From the NCBI RefSeq assembly GCF_009078285.1, contig NZ_RQSP01000002.1:1-35136 (forward strand): a stretch of DNA of 35,136 nucleotides, read 5' to 3'. The translations under genes were made by a program, and so were the position numbers. The notes under the pieces are model-generated. The model saw only the letters and a program-made list of their open reading frames with translations. It was not told where the DNA came from and made no database searches. Source of the DNA: Bifidobacterium jacchi. GTDB lineage: Bacteria > Actinomycetota > Actinomycetes > Actinomycetales > Bifidobacteriaceae. Below, piece by piece: positions 1 through 7,881 of this stretch; positions within the stretch are counted from its first letter, which is position 1, and every line of letters starts with the position of its first letter.

Positions 1-906
1 GGTGCCCGTCGTGAAATCCTGACCGGCAGTGGCCTTGAACTGCTGCAGCGCGACGGTCGGGGCCTTGGTGTCGAGCTTGATCGTGTCGCCGGTGTTGGCG
101 GCGCGGTCGGCCAGCAGATCGCTCACCAGCACGTCGGTGCCGGCGCTGAACGTGTAGGTGCCGTCGGCGCCGTCGATGGCGATCGGCTTGTCGTCACCGG
201 CCGGATCGCCGCAGACGATCGTGTAGGCGCCCTTGTCGAATCCGGGATTGTCGGCCGGAATCACGCACACGCCCTGCGTGCTGTCGTCACCGTCGCGCGT
301 GCTGGTAAGCAGTGTCCGACCGGCCAGCGACGGCCAGATCGCGTCGATCGACGTGCGGAACTGATCGGCGTTCACGCCCGCTGCCGGCTGGAGCTTGACG
401 GCGACGGACTGCGGTGCCTTGTTGAGGTAGTTGTCACCAGCCTTGAGGTTCTCGCCGTTCACCTGCACGGTGTAGGTGCCTTTGAGCGTTGACGGGGCGA
501 TCACCGCGATCCGGGTGTAGTTCCTGGCTGCAGCGCCCGCGGTCTTGTAGTCGCTCACCGCCTTGGGATTATCGGCCTGCGCGTTGCCCGCGGCATCCTT
601 GACGCCGATCTTGAGCTTGCTCAGATCGTACGAGCCCTGATCGGTGAACGTGAGCGTCAGAGTGGTGCCGTCGAATGTCTTGAGCGCATTCAGCGCGTCG
701 GCATCCAATGCGGTCGCCTTGCCGCTGGCATCGGTGTAGAAGCCGTCGTCGGCACTCAGTGTGATCGCGCTGGCGTTGACCGTGCTGCCGGTGCCGTCCA
801 CGGCGAATGTGAGTGTGACGCCGCCGTCCTTGATCGAGTGGATTTCGGTGCCGGTGGTGAAGTCCTGATCAGCGGTTGCCTTGAACTGCTGCAGCGTGAC
901 GGTCGG
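1..906 (-). repeat. Two copies of a coding repeat with an 846-bp period
   Basis: Nucleotides 1-60 and 847-906 are nearly the same, and both encode the segment APTV-LQQFKATA-QDFTTGT of the surface protein. The spacing of 846 nt is exactly 282 codons, so the repeat is in frame. The second copy is cut by the window edge. The sequence between copies diverges, so this is an old or domain-level duplication. Confidence 0.75.
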
Positions 907-2427
907 TGCGGTCTTGTCGTAGGTGAACGTGGCGGAACCGTTCTGGGTCTCGCCAAGCACTGCGTTGAGCGCGTACCGGTATTCGCCCTGCGGATCGTTG
1001 TCGGCGAAAGTGTTGCCGCAGGCGATCGAGTAGGGGTTGGCGGTAGTGCCGGCACCGGTCACTTTCACGGTCGCCACTGCGCAGACGCCTGTGGTGACGG
1101 TCTTGCTCGCATCATTCGGATCGGGCTTGGTGACGGTGATCAGTGTGAGGTTCTTCTCCGCATCGGAGGCGTTTTCGTTGTTGGCCTGTGCGTTGAGCAG
1201 CTCGATGCGCTTGGAGAACAGCGAATCGGTGGACGTGATGGTCAGCGTGCCGCTGGCATTGGCGACCGTCGTTCCGGTCTTTCCGTTGATGCGCAGCGCG
1301 GTCTTGCCGGTTTCGACATCGACATACACGTTCGGAACGGTCACGCCCTTGCCTTCCGGCGTCGGCGTGTCACTGCTGTTGAGTGCGGCGTTGAGTTCGG
1401 CCAGCGTGTTCGTGGTGCTGTTGCCGAACGTGTCGTAGGCGGTCACGTCGATCTTGTCGAGTTCATACGACTTGTTGGCGGTCACGTTCTTGTTGAGCAC
1501 GATCGTGCCGTCGGTCTGATCGATGGTAAGACCGTCGCTGAGCTTGTATCCGGCGATCTGCGCGCCGGACGCCTTGGCTGCGGCGGCGATGGCGAACGTG
1601 TGATCGCCATCCGTCGAATTCGCGATGAAAGTGGCATCGCCGATGCGCACGTCGCTGTCGGCGGCGCCGGCATAGGTGAACTTGGTGAACGCAGGCCCCT
1701 GCTCGGCGGCGTTCAGCGCGGGCGCGGAATCGACCGCGGCGTTCTGCTTGCCGAATCCGGTGTAGGTGAAGCTGACGGCGGTGGCCGCGTACTCCTTCAT
1801 CTTCTTGAGATCCAGCTTCTTGCCGGCGCGGAAGGTGCCGTCCGACTGCTTCGCGAAGTCGCTGTAGGTGACGACCAGCTGATCGTTCTCTGCCGCCTCG
1901 GCCTGGTCGCCCTCCTTGGTGCCGGTCCACTTGAGCGTGAGCACGGTGGCCTTCGGCGTTGCGGCGATGGCCTTTTCGAAGCTCTTGGCGATGTTGTCGG
2001 TCACATTGAATTCGGCGGTGACGTCGGAGTCCAGATTGAACCGTTCGAGCGGCTTGACGTCAGCCTTGCCGTACAGGGCGGTCTCATAGAAATCGATGCC
2101 GTCAAGGCGGGTGTTGACTCCGGGCAGGGCCTTCGCGCTTGTCTCAGCTGCGGTGGCATCGGTAGCCTGTGCATCGCCCGTGGTCTGCGCGTCGTCGGCC
2201 GTCTTGGCATCATCCGCCGCGGTGCCGGTCTTGCTGGCATCAACGGTGTCGGTGTCGGTCGGGCTCGGACGGAACGTGCGGACTGCGGAGGTTCCGGCGG
2301 CTGTTGTGGCGTCGCTTGTCGCCGGCGTTGAATCCGGCTGCGCGTACGCGGCAGTGGCGAAACCGCCGACCGTCATCAGGACGGCGGCGGTTATCGCGAT
2401 CAGTCGTGCAAATCCTTGCTTCTTCAT
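1..2427 (-). CDS. Large secreted repeat protein, Ig-like/adhesin type (partial, C-terminus beyond left edge)
   Basis: The frame is open from an ATG at 2427 to position 1 (809 codons, no stop), so the protein continues outside the window. It begins with a signal peptide (basic MKKQGFARL, hydrophobic core, then ATAAYAQ near residue 30), followed by an Ala/Thr/Asp-rich low-complexity stretch to about residue 100. The rest is beta-rich, Thr/Asp/Gly-rich sequence of the kind seen in bacterial surface proteins. The phrase APTVTLQQFKATA-QDFTTGT near residue 507 recurs near residue 789, a period of 282 residues, and is preceded by DKTAPTV-type wording typical of Ig-like domain borders. The start lies 2 nt after the stop of the upstream gene, so it is the third gene of the kinase operon. 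It is probably an exported surface or adhesion protein. A sortase signal or membrane anchor cannot be checked because the end is missing. The Ig-like assignment is by sequence style, not by a domain match. Confidence 0.75.
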   Translation of the reverse strand, partial: MKKQGFARLIAITAAVLMTVGGFATAAYAQPDSTPATSDATTAAGTSAVRTFRPSPTDTDTVDASKTGTAADDAKTADDAQTTGDAQATDATAAETSAKALPGVNTRLDGIDFYETALYGKADVKPLERFNLDSDVTAEFNVTDNIAKSFEKAIAATPKATVLTLKWTGTKEGDQAEAAENDQLVVTYSDFAKQSDGTFRAGKKLDLKKMKEYAATAVSFTYTGFGKQNAAVDSAPALNAAEQGPAFTKFTYAGAADSDVRIGDATFIANSTDGDHTFAIAAAAKASGAQIAGYKLSDGLTIDQTDGTIVLNKNVTANKSYELDKIDVTAYDTFGNSTTNTLAELNAALNSSDTPTPEGKGVTVPNVYVDVETGKTALRINGKTGTTVANASGTLTITSTDSLFSKRIELLNAQANNENASDAEKNLTLITVTKPDPNDASKTVTTGVCAVATVKVTGAGTTANPYSIACGNTFADNDPQGEYRYALNAVLGETQNGSATFTYDKTAPTVTLQQFKATADQDFTTGTEIHSIKDGGVTLTFAVDGTGSTVNASAITLSADDGFYTDASGKATALDADALNALKTFDGTTLTLTFTDQGSYDLSKLKIGVKDAAGNAQADNPKAVSDYKTAGAAARNYTRIAVIAPSTLKGTYTVQVNGENLKAGDNYLNKAPQSVAVKLQPAAGVNADQFRTSIDAIWPSLAGRTLLTSTRDGDDSTQGVCVIPADNPGFDKGAYTIVCGDPAGDDKPIAIDGADGTYTFSAGTDVLVSDLLADRAANTGDTIKLDTKAPTVALQQFKATAGQDFTTGT

Positions 2428-2429
2428 GC

Positions 2430-3062
2430 TTACTTGCGCACCTTCTTCACGAGTGTCGTCGGAGCGTTCTCGTCATCGTCGGCATCGTTCCGCGCGTTGG
2501 CGTGGCGGGCCTTGCCGCTCATCAGCGACGTGCTTCCCTCGTCGGAATCCTGATCAAACGGCTTGTCGGCGTCGGCGCTCATCAGCGACGTGCCGCCTTC
2601 ATCAACATCGGCGGGAATTGCGGGAGCAGCCGCGGCGACGCGCTTGCGAGGCTTGACGACACCGGACTTGATACCGGACTGCTTCGTGCTGCCCGCTTCG
2701 GTGGACGCGACGCTTCCGGTTGCGCCGCTACCGGTTGCACCGTTGCCGGTCGTACCAAACGAACCGGAGCCGGTCACTTCGCGCACAACCAGATTGCTGC
2801 CGGACTGGCCGGTGATCGACTCGGCGTGATCGACGCGGCCGCGCGGCGCAGCACCGTGGCCTGCGCCCGGCTGCGGACCGCGCCAGCCGCCATGCGACTG
2901 ACGCATCTGCGCGATCTCGCGCTCGGCGGTGCGGCCGGTCAGCGTGGCGCGCACGTCGCGAATATGCAGCGTGAAGAACAGGATTACCGCGACAACGGCC
3001 AGAATGATGGCCGCGGCAAGAAATACGACCGCAAGGGTCCTCAGCGTGTCAGCAGTGTTCAT
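2430..3062 (-). CDS. Single-pass membrane protein with repeated acidic TSL motifs, kinase-operon partner
   Basis: This 210-residue protein starts by an ATGA overlap with the kinase stop codon, so the two genes are translationally coupled. Residues about 8-32 form one hydrophobic segment (LAVVFLAAAIILAVVAVILFFTL). The remainder is polar, Gly/Ser/Thr-rich and probably disordered. Near the C-terminus there are two copies of a short acidic motif (VDEGGTSLMS and SDEGSTSLMS) and a third related site (NAPTTLVKK). Acidic residues followed by Thr-x-Leu are typical of sites phosphorylated by Hanks-type kinases and bound by FHA domains. Together with the neighbouring kinase this suggests, as inference only, that the protein is a kinase substrate or scaffold. 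I recognise no named family. Confidence 0.8.
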   Translation of the reverse strand: MNTADTLRTLAVVFLAAAIILAVVAVILFFTLHIRDVRATLTGRTAEREIAQMRQSHGGWRGPQPGAGHGAAPRGRVDHAESITGQSGSNLVVREVTGSGSFGTTGNGATGSGATGSVASTEAGSTKQSGIKSGVVKPRKRVAAAAPAIPADVDEGGTSLMSADADKPFDQDSDEGSTSLMSGKARHANARNDADDDENAPTTLVKKVRK

Positions 3063-4783
3063 TTCGCTTCTCCCTTGATGTCTACGAATGCGTTCTTGAT
3101 GGCTTCCTGCGCGGGTTTGAGCGCTTCGGTGGCCTGCTCCTTGCGGGTGTCGAGCGCGGTCGTGGTCGGCGTGACCGAATCGCTCAGCTGGCCGGCCTGT
3201 TCGGCGAGCTGTTCCATCTCGGCCTGGCTGATGCCGTCCGCGCGGAACTTGCGCGGGTAGACGCGCAGCGCGTCCAGCACGAGACCGGAGGATTCAAGCC
3301 GCATCACGTCGTTGTTCTCCTGACCGGCCGTCTCGACAAGGCTTTGCAGCTTGGCGAAATACGGCTTGTACAGGCCCTGATCGGAGCCTTCGTTGATCAG
3401 CGGGACGATCTGCATGTTGAAGTCCGCGATGTCGGCGTACATCTGCGCCAGCTTCACATCCTTGAACGAGGAGTCGTCGGCCGCGTTGTGCATCCACTGG
3501 GAGGCGGCGCGCATACGGGCGTATCGTGCCGGGTCCTGCGACTCGGCGTCGGCGGCGCTATCGGCGGAGTCCTGACCGCCGTCGTAGTAGTACCAGTAGA
3601 GCTTGCCGGTGTCGAACGACAGCTGCGCGAAGTCATCCTTGTTCTTCTGCAATTCGGCGCTGTTGGAGACGATCGCGTTGTTGTAGACCTTCTCCTCTGC
3701 CGTGCTGAACGTGCCATCCGAGGTGTACAGATCGATCAGACCCTCGTAGGGCTCGGCGCTGTCCGGCTTGACCTCAATCGCTTTGAGATAGTTGTCGGCG
3801 GACTTCTGCGCATCGGATGTCTGCTTGGCCTGCTGAATCCAATAGTTGAAGTCGTTGTTCTGCGCGCTGTTCGCGCCAAGCGCGAGCGCGCCGGATGCGA
3901 CGAGGCAGACGGCGGCGGCGATCGCCGTGCCAAGGAACGTCCACCACTTGCCGACGAGGGCCTTGCGATGAGCGACGTCCTCCTCGCGATAGTGGGTCAG
4001 CGCGTACGCCATTTCGGCGCAGTCGGCGTATCGTTCGGCCGGATTCTTGCGGGTGGCACGCGCGATGATGCGCTCCAGGCCTTCGGACAGGTCGGGGTTG
4101 ATCTGGCGAATCGGGACGATGCCGGTCTTGCGCGGGTGCGAACCGGTGAGCAGGTAGAACAGGGTGGCGCCGAGGGCGTAGACATCGGTGCGCGCATCCA
4201 CCTTCGGATGCTCCTCGAACTGTTCCGGCGCGCCGAAGCCGGGGGTGCCCAGCTGACGATCGTCGCCGACGAGCGGCTTGTCCGCGCCGCCCTGCTGAAT
4301 GGCGATGCCGAAGTCGATGAGCTTGACCATGCCCTCAGGGGTGAGCATGACGTTCGACGGCTTCATGTCGCGGAAGATGACGGCCGGCTTGCGCTGATGC
4401 AGGTACTCGAGAACGTCGCACAACTGCACGCCCCAATCGACGACTTCGTCTTCGGGCTGCGGGCCTTCCTTCTTCAGCAGGCTGGACAGCGTGCGGCCTT
4501 CGACGTAGTCCATGACGACGAACAGGCTGCCCTTTTCCTGGACCAGATCCACGATGCGAGGGATGGCCGGGTGATCGAAGCTTTTGATCATGCTCGCTTC
4601 GGTCTGCATGCTCTTGATGACCAGATCGCGCTGGACTGGGTCACTGGAGTTCTTGATCTCCTTGATTGCCCACTGCTTGTTCAACGTCGTATCGAGGGCA
4701 AGATAGACGGTGGACATGCCGCCCTTGCCGATCTGGGTGAGAATCTTGTACCGCTTACCAACGACGGTGTTTTCAGTTACCAT
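3059..4783 (-). CDS. Membrane-anchored Ser/Thr protein kinase (Hanks type) with extracytoplasmic TPR-like region
   Basis: This 574-residue protein has a kinase domain at about 11-265: glycine loop GKGGMS (19-24), ATP-binding Lys41 in WAIKEIK, catalytic loop FRDMKPSNVM with Asp139, DFG at 157-159 and GAPE at 184-187. The usual HRD histidine is Phe137, a variant I know from other bacterial kinases, so activity is still expected. A hydrophobic segment at about 281-303 anchors it. The C-terminal 270 residues lie outside or are a sensor region, and include a TPR-like stretch (NYLKAIEVKPDSAEPYEGL). No PASTA domains are present, so it is not the usual PknB. I chose the ATG at 4783 because AGGGGA precedes it; an in-frame ATG at 4840 adds 19 residues without a good ribosome site. 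It is the first gene of a three-gene operon. Confidence 0.92.
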   Translation of the reverse strand: MVTENTVVGKRYKILTQIGKGGMSTVYLALDTTLNKQWAIKEIKNSSDPVQRDLVIKSMQTEASMIKSFDHPAIPRIVDLVQEKGSLFVVMDYVEGRTLSSLLKKEGPQPEDEVVDWGVQLCDVLEYLHQRKPAVIFRDMKPSNVMLTPEGMVKLIDFGIAIQQGGADKPLVGDDRQLGTPGFGAPEQFEEHPKVDARTDVYALGATLFYLLTGSHPRKTGIVPIRQINPDLSEGLERIIARATRKNPAERYADCAEMAYALTHYREEDVAHRKALVGKWWTFLGTAIAAAVCLVASGALALGANSAQNNDFNYWIQQAKQTSDAQKSADNYLKAIEVKPDSAEPYEGLIDLYTSDGTFSTAEEKVYNNAIVSNSAELQKNKDDFAQLSFDTGKLYWYYYDGGQDSADSAADAESQDPARYARMRAASQWMHNAADDSSFKDVKLAQMYADIADFNMQIVPLINEGSDQGLYKPYFAKLQSLVETAGQENNDVMRLESSGLVLDALRVYPRKFRADGISQAEMEQLAEQAGQLSDSVTPTTTALDTRKEQATEALKPAQEAIKNAFVDIKGEAK

Positions 4784-4993
4784 ACGCTTCCCCTGTCTAG
4801 TACTCCTTGCCTCATAGTATGCACCGCACTGTACAACCATGCAGATGAATTGCGAGTGAACTTTCCTTGTTTTTCAAGGGTTGCACGGGTGCTGGCGAGT
4901 CCGGGCTGGGGCCGGACCTCCGCCCATGCCCCCATTCGGGCTCCCGGTCCTTCAACGTGGCATCTCGTTTCCGGACGATGCATCGTAGGCGAG

Positions 4994-5297
4994 TTATGCA
5001 CATCCGCGTGCTGTCTCCGGCTGCCATGCACAACCAATCCACCGTCTTTCCACAGTTATGCACCACTTATCCACTGTGGATACGCCAATTGCACACCACT
5101 GTGGATAACAGCCGACTCTGATTGTCCACAATTACATAATGCCGGTATTACAACGTTTTTGCCACCCCTATGTGGATAAGGTGCAGACTTATGCACAATT
5201 GCACACATGGTTGCCCTCAGTTTATCCACACAGTTCTCCACATGATGTGGAGAACTACACCTGTGTAATTCCACATCGCCGTTCCCCGGTGCATAAC
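4994..5297. other. Dense DnaA-box cluster (oriC-like or DnaA-titration locus)
   Basis: Perfect TTATNCACA boxes occur at 4994-5002 (+), 5100-5108 (-), 5171-5179 (-), 5189-5197 (+) and 5222-5230 (+). The actinobacterial form TTGTCCACA is at 5122-5130 (+). One-mismatch boxes are at 5056-5064, 5067-5075, 5075-5083 (-), 5234-5242, 5246-5254 (-) and 5289-5297 (-). The part around 5100-5200 is AT-richer than the surrounding genome, as expected of an unwinding element. No dnaA, dnaN, rpmH or parAB gene is in the window, so whether this is the real origin, a second DnaA-binding locus or a regulator of the kinase operon is open. The stretch 4784-4993 contains only the kinase promoter region (TACTAT-like -10 at 4814-4819 on the minus strand) and no gene. 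Confidence 0.65.
5233..5255. repeat. 23-bp palindrome made of two facing DnaA-like boxes
   Basis: GTTCTCCACAT, one central base, ATGTGGAGAAC: 11-bp perfect arms. Each arm contains TTCTCCACA, one base from a DnaA box. It closes the right side of the strong box cluster. Confidence 0.8.
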
Positions 5298-5387
5298 GCA
5301 GCGTACACGCTGGCGGTGCGCAACGCTGCGCATGCCACACGAACCCTCGACACGGTACACGAAGCGCCATTGATCGAGATTTCTGCC

Positions 5388-5947
5388 GTTTTCGTGGGTT
5401 AGATGGTTGGGCGCACCATGGTTGGACACTAGAGAGGAACGAGAGAGGGGCGTTGCTTTAGCGCAACCATGCCCCGAGACGACACACTTCTTTACCACCT
5501 GCTTTAGCGCGAGTGCTGTAGCGCAAGGATTTCTCGGGAAAAACGGCCATCTCGTGAAATCCTTGCGCAAAGAGGGCCGTTAGCGCAAGGATTTCTCGGA
5601 AAGAAGGGGAACTTCGTAGAATCCTTGCGCTAAGACACCGCCTAGCGCAAAGATTCTACGAACTCAAGGAAGATTCCGAAAAATCCTTGCGCTGAGATGT
5701 CGCCTAGCGCCGCCTAGCGCAAGGATTCCACGAAATCAACTACGAACTCAACGCAAATCCCGAAAAAACCTTGCGCAAAGGAAGCACAAGCGAGAGGGGT
5801 ACAGGAGAGGAGTCGGGGGAAGGACACCATAGCAGGGACACCACTTGCAAGTTCCATGGTTCTTCTTGGTCGATGAGTATCCTACTCGAAAAGCGCCATT
5901 CCCCTACCATCTCAACGGCTCAGCAACGAACCACCACCCACGAAAAC
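5388..5947. mobile_element. MITE-like non-coding element, copy 1 (560 bp)
   Basis: The segment begins with GTTTTCGTGGGT (5388-5399) and ends with its exact reverse complement ACCCACGAAAAC (5936-5947), giving 12-bp terminal inverted repeats. It carries four internal hairpins built on AGCGCAAGGATT and encodes no credible protein. A second, longer version lies at 24641-25500 with the same order of landmarks: GTTTTCGTGGGTT, a CGAGAGAG tract, GCGCAACCATGCCCCGAGAC, the four hairpins, GGTCGATGAGTA, ACTCGAAAAGCG, and CAACGAACCACCACCCACGA at the end. Two similar copies in unrelated gaps with terminal inverted repeats point to a non-autonomous mobile element or a dispersed repeat family. No transposase or clear target duplication was seen. 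Confidence 0.65.
5521..5776. repeat. Four tandem hairpins built on AGCGCAAGGATT (copy 1)
   Basis: Hairpin 1 pairs GCGCAAGGATTTC (5521-5533) with its complement at 5556-5568. Hairpin 2 pairs TAGCGCAAGGATT (5581-5593) with 5620-5632. Hairpin 3 pairs the AGCGCAAAGATT arm starting at 5644 with 5682-5693. Hairpin 4 pairs the AGCGCAAGGATT arm starting at 5716 with the arm ending at 5776, less perfectly. The loops differ but the stems are conserved. The same four hairpins recur in the second copy of the element. Confidence 0.85.
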
Positions 5948-5961
5948 AGCAATGGCGCCTG

Positions 5962-6308
5962 ATCGTGTGCATGACACGTACATCCACACATCGTGTGCAT
6001 ACGACGTACATACAAGGCGCACGTCCGAGCCCATCGGCATGCACACCCCGCCAGTTGTGTGCATGCAACGTACGCGAAACACCATTGATCGTGTGCACAG
6101 GATGTATGCCGTCGGATGCATCGTGTGCATGCAACGGATGTATAGAGCCGCAAAACGCGCGCTTCATGAACGTCCCATGCACACGATCACGTAGACGTAC
6201 GTGCCATGCACACGACCAGCAGCGCCTTATGTACGCTCCATGCACACGATCGCCGGCCCGACAAGAGGGCCCGCCACACCTTCGATACGTACGCTCCATG
6301 CACACGAT
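5962..6308. repeat. Bipolar array of nine ~20-bp motifs (ATCGTGTGCATG...ACGTAC)
   Basis: Five copies read forward: 5962-5981, 5990-6009, 6055-6073, 6088-6107 and 6120-6143. Four copies read in reverse as GTACGCTCCATGCACACGAT or close variants: 6170-6187, 6197-6215, 6231-6250 and 6289-6308. An extra reverse half-site is at 6036-6047. All forward copies lie left of all reverse copies, so the block is one large imperfect inverted repeat with a centre near 6155. Spacing is irregular (8 to about 45 bp), which excludes a CRISPR. Open frames across it exist only because the repeats lack stops. Its role is unknown; protein-binding sites or a structured region are possible. Confidence 0.85.
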
Positions 6309-6347
6309 GCCGCCAGCCATCAACGCATCTGCCGCCAGAGCGAGTTT

Positions 6348-6449
6348 GGTCGCAGGGAGCGGGCGCGCCACGTGACCATCATGCCAAAACCGTTGCAATA
6401 TCAAGGATTTCACACCTCGGTCGCAGGGAGCGGAGCGCTCCCCGTGACC
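6348..6449. repeat. Two related inverted repeats, GGTCGCAGGGAGCG...GTGACC
   Basis: The same left arm GGTCGCAGGGAGCG occurs at 6348-6361 and 6419-6432. The second unit (6419-6449) folds into a hairpin with 14-bp arms and two imperfect pairs around a 3-nt loop. The first (6348-6377) ends with CACGTGACC and pairs less well. They could act as a distant terminator for the rhomboid gene or be part of the repeat-rich gap. Confidence 0.55.
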
Positions 6450-6536
6450 AAACCCGCACCACGTGACTGTCGACGACGACTTTCATCATGCCGCAGAATC
6501 ACAAACGGCGGAATTCCAATTCCGAACGGCACACTG

Positions 6537-6603
6537 GATACAGCTGGGATAGCAGCAACTCGGTGGAACCAGCAGCACCGGCGGATACAGCTGGGATAGC
6601 AGC
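6537..6603. repeat. Direct repeat of a 22-bp unit, period 45
   Basis: GGATACAGCTGGGATAGCAG (extending to CA) occurs identically at 6537-6558 and 6582-6603, just downstream of the rhomboid stop codon. Each unit contains the palindrome CAGCTG. Function unknown. Confidence 0.8.
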
Positions 6604-6616
6604 AGCTGCCGTGTGT

Positions 6617-7411
6617 TTACGAAAACAGTCCGATCGGATTCGCGACCTCGCACGCCAGCATCACGGCGATCATCACCGCCAGCAGTACGGCGCCCCACGC
6701 CAGTGTGCGCGTCAGCAGATCGGCTCTCGGCCGCACCGACCCGGTACGTCGGCGCAACCGCGGCGCCTGTGTCAACAGCAATGTCAGCAGGCCGCCCACG
6801 ACAAAGCCGCCAACATGCGCCTGCCATGCAATGCCCGGCACAATCAACGGCATCGCGAAGTTGATCGCCATCCAGATGAACATCGACGTCATCTCCTGAC
6901 CGGTGCGCCGGAACACCACCATCATCGCGGCAAACAAGCCGAACAATGCGCCGGATGCGCCATAGGCCGCCGTCAGCCACCCCTGATACCCGGGCGCGAG
7001 CGCCGCCCACACCATCATGCCTGCGCCGCCGCCGATGCCGGACAGCATATAAAGAATAAGGAACGGCCAATGCCCCATCAATCGTTCCAAAACCGGCCCG
7101 ACCGACCACAATGTGAGCATATTGAACAAAATGTGCAGCAACGTGCGCGGCTGATGCAGGAACATCGATGTGATGAACGTCCACGGCCGCTGCAACGCGG
7201 TCAGCGGAGCGATGCGACCGAAGCCGACCAGCGCCTCCAACCCTGCCGGCCACACCAACGACAGCAGCAGTTCCACCACCCAGATCGCCGTGCAGATCAC
7301 GATGATCGCGGACACGACGACCGGCCCGTTCGACCGCCACTGCGAGCGGATCGCGTGACGGGACAACAGCGAGCGGAGGTTCGGCGAACCGGGAAACAGG
7401 TTGTAAGGCAT
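6617..7411 (-). CDS. Rhomboid-family intramembrane serine protease
   Basis: This 264-residue polytopic protein has the rhomboid signatures: HILFNM (His93, Asn97), the catalytic serine in YGASGALFG (Ser153) and the catalytic histidine in WQAHVGGF (His199). About six or seven hydrophobic segments are visible, the first near residues 30-54, with WTFITSMFLH before TM2. Rhomboids cut transmembrane substrates inside the membrane; the substrate here is unknown. The frame extends upstream to an ATG at 7510, but the added Arg-rich residues look unlike the family, so I prefer the ATG at 7411 (MPYNLFPGSP). Neither start has a strong ribosome site. It diverges from the small membrane protein at 7642. Confidence 0.9.
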   Translation of the reverse strand: MPYNLFPGSPNLRSLLSRHAIRSQWRSNGPVVVSAIIVICTAIWVVELLLSLVWPAGLEALVGFGRIAPLTALQRPWTFITSMFLHQPRTLLHILFNMLTLWSVGPVLERLMGHWPFLILYMLSGIGGGAGMMVWAALAPGYQGWLTAAYGASGALFGLFAAMMVVFRRTGQEMTSMFIWMAINFAMPLIVPGIAWQAHVGGFVVGGLLTLLLTQAPRLRRRTGSVRPRADLLTRTLAWGAVLLAVMIAVMLACEVANPIGLFS

Positions 7412-7641
7412 ACCAGCACTGTACCTGAAGGCATTGCCGACATTGCAAGCCAACGTTGTGCGGCGGCGACTGCGCGGCTGGCGGCGACGTGCCGCGACGG
7501 CGAGCAGCATTGCGCGGCGAGCATTGCGACGCTCGTCGTGGGCAAATCACTGTATCGTCACAAACCACGAACTAGACTGGTGTCCAGAGTTGGTTTGGAT
7601 GGGCAGGCCAACGCAACCACCGAAATGGGAAAGGAGCCGTC

Positions 7642-7881
7642 ATGGAGAACAAGTCTTCTAACGGTTGGAAGTTCTTTGCGCTGCTCTTCGGCGCTCTGCT
7701 GGCCGGTCTGGTCGGCCTGTACATCTACAAGCAGCAGAACCCGGATTATGATCCGTGGGAGGAGCCGTGGGAGAACAGCTCGTCCCCGGTCGATCTCGGC
7801 TTGGAGAAGGCCGACGGCGATGATGCCGATGAGAAGGCCGATGATGCCGAAGCCGCTCCTGCGGAGGGTGCAGAAGCCTGA
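7642..7881 (+). CDS. Small single-TM protein with acidic tail
   Basis: This 79-residue protein is preceded by AAGGAG seven bases before the ATG. Residues about 8-28 are hydrophobic (WKFFALLFGALLAGLVGLYIY), followed by DYDPWEEPW and an Asp/Glu/Ala-rich tail. The DPW-E-PW wording resembles small actinobacterial membrane proteins of unknown function that carry a DPWAE-like motif after one TM segment. It stands alone between a divergent rhomboid gene and a hairpin terminator. No function can be assigned. Confidence 0.8.
   Translation: MENKSSNGWKFFALLFGALLAGLVGLYIYKQQNPDYDPWEEPWENSSSPVDLGLEKADGDDADEKADDAEAAPAEGAEA

Noticed and set aside
838-2331. 497-codon open frame on the plus strand
   Set aside because: It lies opposite the secreted repeat protein; its Gly/Val/Arg-rich product has no motif and is a shadow of the high-GC coding strand.
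5962-6308. CRISPR array
   Set aside because: Copies are imperfect, change orientation in the middle, have irregular 8-45 bp spacing, and no cas gene is present.
5845-6413. Open frames of 130-176 codons on both strands across the repeat array
   Set aside because: They consist of translated repeats (CHAHD/HTMH wording), lack ribosome sites and occur in several frames at once.
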